Shown one piece after another: positions 60,110 through 64,000 of a DNA stretch of 64,000 nucleotides; the stretch's first letter is position 1, and the number at the start of each line of letters is the position of its first letter. The translations under genes were made by a program, and so were the position numbers. Under the pieces are notes generated by a model. That model saw only the letters and a list, made by a program, of their open reading frames with translations. It was not told the DNA's origin and did no database searches. The stretch comes from Mycolicibacterium chlorophenolicum (GTDB lineage: Bacteria > Actinomycetota > Actinomycetes > Mycobacteriales > Mycobacteriaceae): positions 272,384-336,383 of the forward strand of contig NZ_JYNL01000068.1 in the NCBI RefSeq assembly GCF_001044235.1, in the 5' to 3' direction.

Positions 60110-61723
60110 ATGACCGCGAACAGGACAGCGGCACAGCGGCTGGGTCGCGTGCTCGAACGTGTGACCCACCAGAGCGGCAGAGTCGCAGGCACCCCGGAAT
60201 ACGGATCGTGGATTCTCGGCCGGGTCTCGGAGAGTCAGCGCCGCCGCCGGGTACGCATCCAGATCATCCTCACCACCTTCGTGGTGGTCGCGAACCTGAT
60301 CGGGATCGGCGTCGCGACGCTGGTGGTGACGGTCGCGTTCCCGATCCCCAGCGTGTTCGACTCCTCGGTCAGCTGGATCACGTTCATCGTGGTTCCCGCA
60401 TATCTGGTGGCCGCGCTCGTCGTGGGGGTGTTCTGGGCGACCCGGCGGGTGATGAACAACGTGCGGTGGGCCATCGAGGAACGCCCGCCCACCCGCGAGG
60501 ATCAACGCAACACGTTCCTGGCGCCGTGGCGGCTGACCCGCGTACTGCTGGTGCTGTGGGGCCTGGGCACGGTCTTGCTGACCACGCTCTACGGCCTGCA
60601 GGACACCGACTTCATCCCGAAGTGGCTGCTGGGCGTGAGCTTTCCGGGCATCGTCGTCTCGGCGAGCTGCTATCTGTTCACCGAGTTCGCCCTGCGGCCG
60701 GTGGCGGCTCAGGCGCTCGAGGCCGGCAAGCCGCCGCGGCGGATCGCCGACGGGCTGATGGGGCGCACCATGCTGGTGTGGGTGCTGGGTTCCGGTGTGC
60801 CGGTGGTCGGCATCTTCCTGGCCGCGGCGATCACGCTGATGCAACGCAACCTGACCCCGACGCAATTCACCGTCGCGGTGATGATCCTGGCCCTGTTCGC
60901 GCTCGTGTTCGGCGCGATCCTGATGTTCATCCTCGCCTGGCTGACGGTCACCCCGGTGCGGGTGGTGCGCGAGGCCCTCAACCGGGTGGAGCGCGGCGAT
61001 TTCGACACCGATCTCGTGGTGTTCGACGGGACCGAGCTGGGTCAGTTGCAGCGAGGCTTCAACTCGATGGTGCACGGACTGCGGGAACGGGAGCGGGTGC
61101 GCGACCTGTTCGGCCGGCACGTGGGCCGGGAGGTGGCACTACTGGCAGAGAAGGAGCGGCCCCAGCTGGGCGGCGAAGAGCGTTATGCCGCAGTCATCTT
61201 CGTCGACATCATCGGATCGACGAAGTTGGTCACCAGCCTGCCGGCCGTGGAGGTCGTCGAACTGCTCAATCGGTTCTTCGCCGTGATCGTCGAGGAGGTC
61301 GACCGGCATCACGGCCTGGTGAACAAGTTCGAGGGCGACGCGGTGCTGGCCGTGTTCGGCGCACCGGTGTCACTCGACCACCCCGAGGACGAGGCCCTGG
61401 CCGCGGCGCGGGAGATCGCCCGGCGGCTGTGCGACGAGGTGCCCGAATGCGAGGCGGGCATCGGCGTGGCGGCGGGTACCGTCGTCGCCGGGAATGTCGG
61501 TGCGCGGGAACGCTTCGAGTACACCGTGATCGGGGAACCGGTGAACGAGGCCGCTCGGCTCTGCGAGCTGGCCAAGAACGAGCCGTCACGTCTGGTCGCG
61601 TCGTCGGAAACAGTGGACAGCGCAACCGATTCCGAACGGTCGCACTGGCGGTTGGGTGACACGGTGACGCTGCGCGGGCACGACGAGCCGACACGGCTGG
61701 CCACGCCGGTCCGGCAGAATTGA
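60110..61723 (+). CDS. Membrane adenylate cyclase with HAMP domain (Rv1318c-Rv1320c family)
   Basis: 537 residues. About six membrane helices span residues 48-290; the HAMP linker is WLTVTPVRVVREALNRVERGDF, followed by the class III cyclase domain. Metal aspartates are in IFVDIIGST and FEGDA, the Lys in NKFEGD, and Asn/Arg in PVNEAARL. A Glu (IGEPVN) replaces the Asp seen at that place in the 13.4-kb cyclase (IGDPVN). This copy is at the conserved chromosomal position. Confidence 0.92.
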   Translation: MTANRTAAQRLGRVLERVTHQSGRVAGTPEYGSWILGRVSESQRRRRVRIQIILTTFVVVANLIGIGVATLVVTVAFPIPSVFDSSVSWITFIVVPAYLVAALVVGVFWATRRVMNNVRWAIEERPPTREDQRNTFLAPWRLTRVLLVLWGLGTVLLTTLYGLQDTDFIPKWLLGVSFPGIVVSASCYLFTEFALRPVAAQALEAGKPPRRIADGLMGRTMLVWVLGSGVPVVGIFLAAAITLMQRNLTPTQFTVAVMILALFALVFGAILMFILAWLTVTPVRVVREALNRVERGDFDTDLVVFDGTELGQLQRGFNSMVHGLRERERVRDLFGRHVGREVALLAEKERPQLGGEERYAAVIFVDIIGSTKLVTSLPAVEVVELLNRFFAVIVEEVDRHHGLVNKFEGDAVLAVFGAPVSLDHPEDEALAAAREIARRLCDEVPECEAGIGVAAGTVVAGNVGARERFEYTVIGEPVNEAARLCELAKNEPSRLVASSETVDSATDSERSHWRLGDTVTLRGHDEPTRLATPVRQN

Positions 61724-61797
61724 GCCGCTGGCGGCCCACTGCTGCGATGTCGTTTTTCCGCTAGTAATGGCCGGTGCGCCGTGACATCGTCAACGGT

Positions 61798-63282
61798 ATG
61801 CACAACGACTTCGACCGCTGCTACCGCGCCGTCCAGGCCAAGGACGCGCGGTTCGACGGTTGGTTCGTCACCGCGGTGCTGACCACGAAGATCTATTGCC
61901 GGCCGAGCTGCCCCGTGCGTCCGCCGTTCGCCCGCAACGTGCGCTTCTATCCCACCGCTGCGGCCGCGCAGCGGGAGGGCTTCCGCGCCTGCAAGCGGTG
62001 CCGGCCCGACGCATCGCCGGGGTCTCCGGAATGGAATGTGCGTGGTGACGTCGTCGCGCGTGCCATGCGCCTGATCGCCGACGGCACCGTCGACCGCGAC
62101 GGGGTCACCGGCCTGGCCGCCCGGCTCGGCTACACCGTGCGCCAACTGGAGCGGCTGATGCAGGCCGAGGTCGGGGCCACGCCGCTGGCGCTGGCCCGGG
62201 CGCAACGCTCGCACATGGCCCGGGTGCTCATCGAGACCACCGACATGCCGTTCGGCGACGTGGCGTTCGCCGCGGGCTTCGCCAGCATCCGGCAGTTCAA
62301 CGACACGGTCCGTGCGGTCTGCGACCTGACGCCCACGCAATTGCGCCGGCGCGCTTTTCAACGATCACACGACGACGTGCCGACGAGCGGGGTGATGACG
62401 CTGCGCCTGGCGGTCCGGACGCCGTTCGCCTATGACGGTGTCTTCGGACACCTGGCGGCCACGGGCATCCCCGGTGTCGAGGAAGTTCGCGGAGAGACCT
62501 ACCGACGCACGCTGCGGCTGCCGCACGGCAGCGGGATCGTCGGACTCACTCCGCGTCCCGATCACGTCACCTGCCAGCTGTCGATCGACGACTTCCGCGA
62601 TCTCCCCGCGGCGATCGCCCGCTGCCGGCGCCTGCTCGATCTCGATGCGGACCCGGAGGCCATCGTCGAATTCCTCGGCTCCGACGCCGAACTCGCCTCG
62701 GTGATCGCCAAGTCACCGGGGCAACGTATCCCGCGCACCGTCGACGAGCACGAACTCGCGATTCGCGTGGTGCTGGGTCAGCAGGTGTCGACGGCGGCGG
62801 CACGCACCCATGCGGCCCGGCTGGCGGCCGCTTACGGGCATCCCGTCGACGATGCTGCCGGAGGGCTGACGCACGTCTTCCCGTCCACCGCCGATCTCGC
62901 CGAGATCGACCTGCGCCATCTTGCGCTGCCGAAGGCGCGCCAGCGCACGGTGACGACCTTGATCGAGGCCATCGACACCGGCGAGCTGATCCTCGACTCG
63001 GGCTGCGACTGGGACCGCGCCCGGGCACAGTTGCTGGCCCTGTCGGGCATCGGGCCGTGGACCGCCGAGATGATCGCGATGCGCGGCCTGGGCGACCCCG
63101 ACGCGTTCCCCGCGACTGATCTCGGGGTGGTGGCGGCCGCCCGCCAGCTCGGTCTGCCCGACGAGCCGAAGGCGCTCGCCGGCCGCAGCGAACGTTGGCG
63201 GCCCTGGCGTTCCTATGTGACACAACATCTTTGGACCACCCTCGAGCACTCCGTCAACCAATGGCCCCCGAAGGAGAGATGA
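61798..63282 (+). CDS. alkA: Ada regulator/AlkA DNA-glycosylase fusion
   Basis: 494 residues in three parts. The Ada N-terminal zinc domain (about 1-80) has Cys in YCRPSCPVRPP and CKRCRPD; an AraC-type helix-turn-helix follows (GLAARLGYTVRQLERLM, PFGDVAFAAGFASIRQFNDTVR). The C-terminal glycosylase (about 190-490) has the HhH-GPD motif LSGIGPWTAEMIAMRGLGDPDAFPATDLGV with its catalytic Asp. It senses methylphosphotriesters and removes alkylated bases. ATG 61798 agrees with the M. tuberculosis start. It overlaps ogt by one base. Confidence 0.95.
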   Translation: MHNDFDRCYRAVQAKDARFDGWFVTAVLTTKIYCRPSCPVRPPFARNVRFYPTAAAAQREGFRACKRCRPDASPGSPEWNVRGDVVARAMRLIADGTVDRDGVTGLAARLGYTVRQLERLMQAEVGATPLALARAQRSHMARVLIETTDMPFGDVAFAAGFASIRQFNDTVRAVCDLTPTQLRRRAFQRSHDDVPTSGVMTLRLAVRTPFAYDGVFGHLAATGIPGVEEVRGETYRRTLRLPHGSGIVGLTPRPDHVTCQLSIDDFRDLPAAIARCRRLLDLDADPEAIVEFLGSDAELASVIAKSPGQRIPRTVDEHELAIRVVLGQQVSTAAARTHAARLAAAYGHPVDDAAGGLTHVFPSTADLAEIDLRHLALPKARQRTVTTLIEAIDTGELILDSGCDWDRARAQLLALSGIGPWTAEMIAMRGLGDPDAFPATDLGVVAAARQLGLPDEPKALAGRSERWRPWRSYVTQHLWTTLEHSVNQWPPKER

Positions 63283-63785
63283 TGGACAGCGTGCGTTATC
63301 GGACCATGGACAGTCCCGTCGGAATGCTGACCCTGGCGGGTGTCGGCGACCGGTTGCAGCATCTGCGGATGGTGGACCAGACCTACGAACCCAGCCGTGA
63401 AGGCTGGGAGCCCGATGAGGAGGCCTTCGCCGACGCGGTGGCACAACTCGAGGAGTACTTCCGCGGCGATCGCGTCGACTTCGACCTCGAACTGGAGATG
63501 GTCGGGACCGTCTTCCAGCGCAGGGTGTGGGAGGCACTGCGGACGATCCCCTACGGCGAGACCCGATCCTATGGGGAGATCGCCGCGCAGATCGGGTCGC
63601 CCGGCGCCTCCCGTGCCGTCGGACTGGCCAACGGGCACAACCCGATCGGCATCATCGTGCCGTGCCATCGGGTGATCGGCGCCAACGGAAGTCTGACCGG
63701 ATACGGCGGCGGACTGGACCGCAAGAAGTTGCTGCTGGGGATGGAGAAGCGCTACGCGCCGGCCGTGCCGACACTCTTCACCTGA
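63282..63785 (+). CDS. ogt: Methylated-DNA-protein cysteine methyltransferase
   Basis: 167 residues. The acceptor Cys is in the PCHRVIG motif (IIVPCHRVIGANGSLTGYGGG); the DNA-binding helix region is RRVWEALRTIPYGETRSYGEIAAQIGSPGASRAV. It removes alkyl groups from O6 of guanine in a one-time reaction. AAGGAG lies 5 bases before ATG 63282 and only 2 before ATG 63279. It is co-transcribed with alkA, forming an alkylation-repair operon. Confidence 0.95.
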   Translation: MDSVRYRTMDSPVGMLTLAGVGDRLQHLRMVDQTYEPSREGWEPDEEAFADAVAQLEEYFRGDRVDFDLELEMVGTVFQRRVWEALRTIPYGETRSYGEIAAQIGSPGASRAVGLANGHNPIGIIVPCHRVIGANGSLTGYGGGLDRKKLLLGMEKRYAPAVPTLFT

Positions 63786-63804
63786 GCGGCCTGATACACA
63801 AATG

Positions 63805-63837
63805 CCTGTGCCCCCCAACAGAATTGGGGGGCACAGG
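63805..63837. terminator. Ribosomal RNA operon terminator (bidirectional)
   Basis: A perfect 14-base stem (63805-63818 with 63824-63837) has a 5-base loop. On the minus strand it follows the 5S rRNA by 8 bases and is followed by a T-rich stretch; on the plus strand it lies 19 bases after ogt. It should end both transcripts. Confidence 0.85.
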
Positions 63838-63845
63838 ACTTAAAT

Positions 63846-63964
63846 GGTGTTCGGCGGTGTCCTACTTTTCCACCCGTGTGGGTAGTATCATCGGCGCTGG
63901 CAGGCTTAGCTTCCGGGTTCGGGATGGGTCCGGGCGTTTCCCTGCCGCTATGGACCGCCGTAAC
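63846..63964 (-). rRNA. rrf: 5S ribosomal RNA
   Basis: About 119 bases on the minus strand, starting GTTACGGCGG near 63964 and ending CCGCCGAACACC near 63846; the two ends pair as helix I. The internal CCGAACCCGGAAGCTAAG and GATGATACT segments are universal 5S landmarks. The exact ends may differ by one or two bases. It marks the end of an rRNA operon whose 23S gene lies to the right of the window. Confidence 0.95.
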
Positions 63965-64000
63965 TTTATTCACTCGTTTTTGAGTGTGAATCTGTGAGTG
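63965..64000 (-). other. 23S-5S internal transcribed spacer (partial)
   Basis: AT-richer than its surroundings. It contains an imperfect hairpin (CACTC and GAGTG around AAAAAC) of the kind processed by RNases during rRNA maturation. It leaves the window at the right edge. Confidence 0.7.

Overview
The window is chromosomal DNA of a mycobacterium, most likely a fast-growing Mycolicibacterium-type species. GC is very high throughout and GTG/TTG starts and 4-nt ATGA/GTGA overlaps are common. The right half follows the gene order of Mycobacterium tuberculosis Rv1316c-Rv1343c read in reverse (lprD, DUF3817, rdgB, rphA, Rv1339, murI, rhomboid, cysM, cysO, mec, Rv1333, Rv1332, clpS, pncB, dinG, glgP, glgE, glgB, thioredoxin, fadA4, epimerase, Rv1322, nucS, cyclase, alkA, ogt, rRNA). 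This comparison is from memory, not from a search.

Bases 1-21,300 form an accessory acyl-CoA catabolic island. It holds two FadD-type CoA ligases, a two-gene acyl-CoA dehydrogenase and a fused double-length one, two crotonases, three SDRs, an SCP2-type thiolase with a DUF35 partner, a SnoaL-like protein, a CoA-transferase, an LLM-type oxidoreductase, a 2Fe-2S ferredoxin and a split B12-dependent acyl-CoA mutase with an unusual active site. A class III adenylate cyclase, a DUF1445 protein and an MHS transporter sit in the same run. Together they look like import, CoA activation, beta-oxidation and carbon-skeleton rearrangement of a branched or cyclic acid that cannot be named from sequence. 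Two divergent promoter regions (about 6.2 kb and 10.6 kb) share a promoter and operator-like pattern, suggesting one regulator.

Bases 21,400-30,400 are regulator-rich: a TetR gene with its own palindrome followed by an SRPBCC protein and a sulfatase, an amidohydrolase divergent from an AraC regulator, a second TetR gene divergent from a WhiB6-like gene, an alpha/beta hydrolase, and a small membrane protein behind a SigF-type promoter. Bases 28,846-33,615 hold a GAF/Fis regulator divergent from an amidohydrolase-DUF59-alcohol dehydrogenase-ABM operon. This resembles the accessory genes of propane or ketone monooxygenase clusters, but no monooxygenase is present.

A tRNA-Leu(UAG) and a LAGLIDADG-type gene mark the junction at 33.7-34.6 kb. 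Conserved core genes follow: membrane proteins (34.6-36.5), nucleotide and RNA metabolism with a cAMP phosphodiesterase homologue and murI (36.4-39.5), the CysO-CysM-Mec cysteine pathway (40.2-41.9), clpS and neighbours, NAD salvage and dinG (43.9-47.2), a lipoprotein metallopeptidase, the GlgP/GlgE/GlgB alpha-glucan genes (48.8-55.9), fadA4 and methylmalonyl-CoA epimerase, NucS mismatch repair, a second adenylate cyclase, and the AlkA/Ogt alkylation-repair pair. The window ends in the 3' end of a ribosomal RNA operon on the minus strand (5S rRNA, with its terminator beside ogt).
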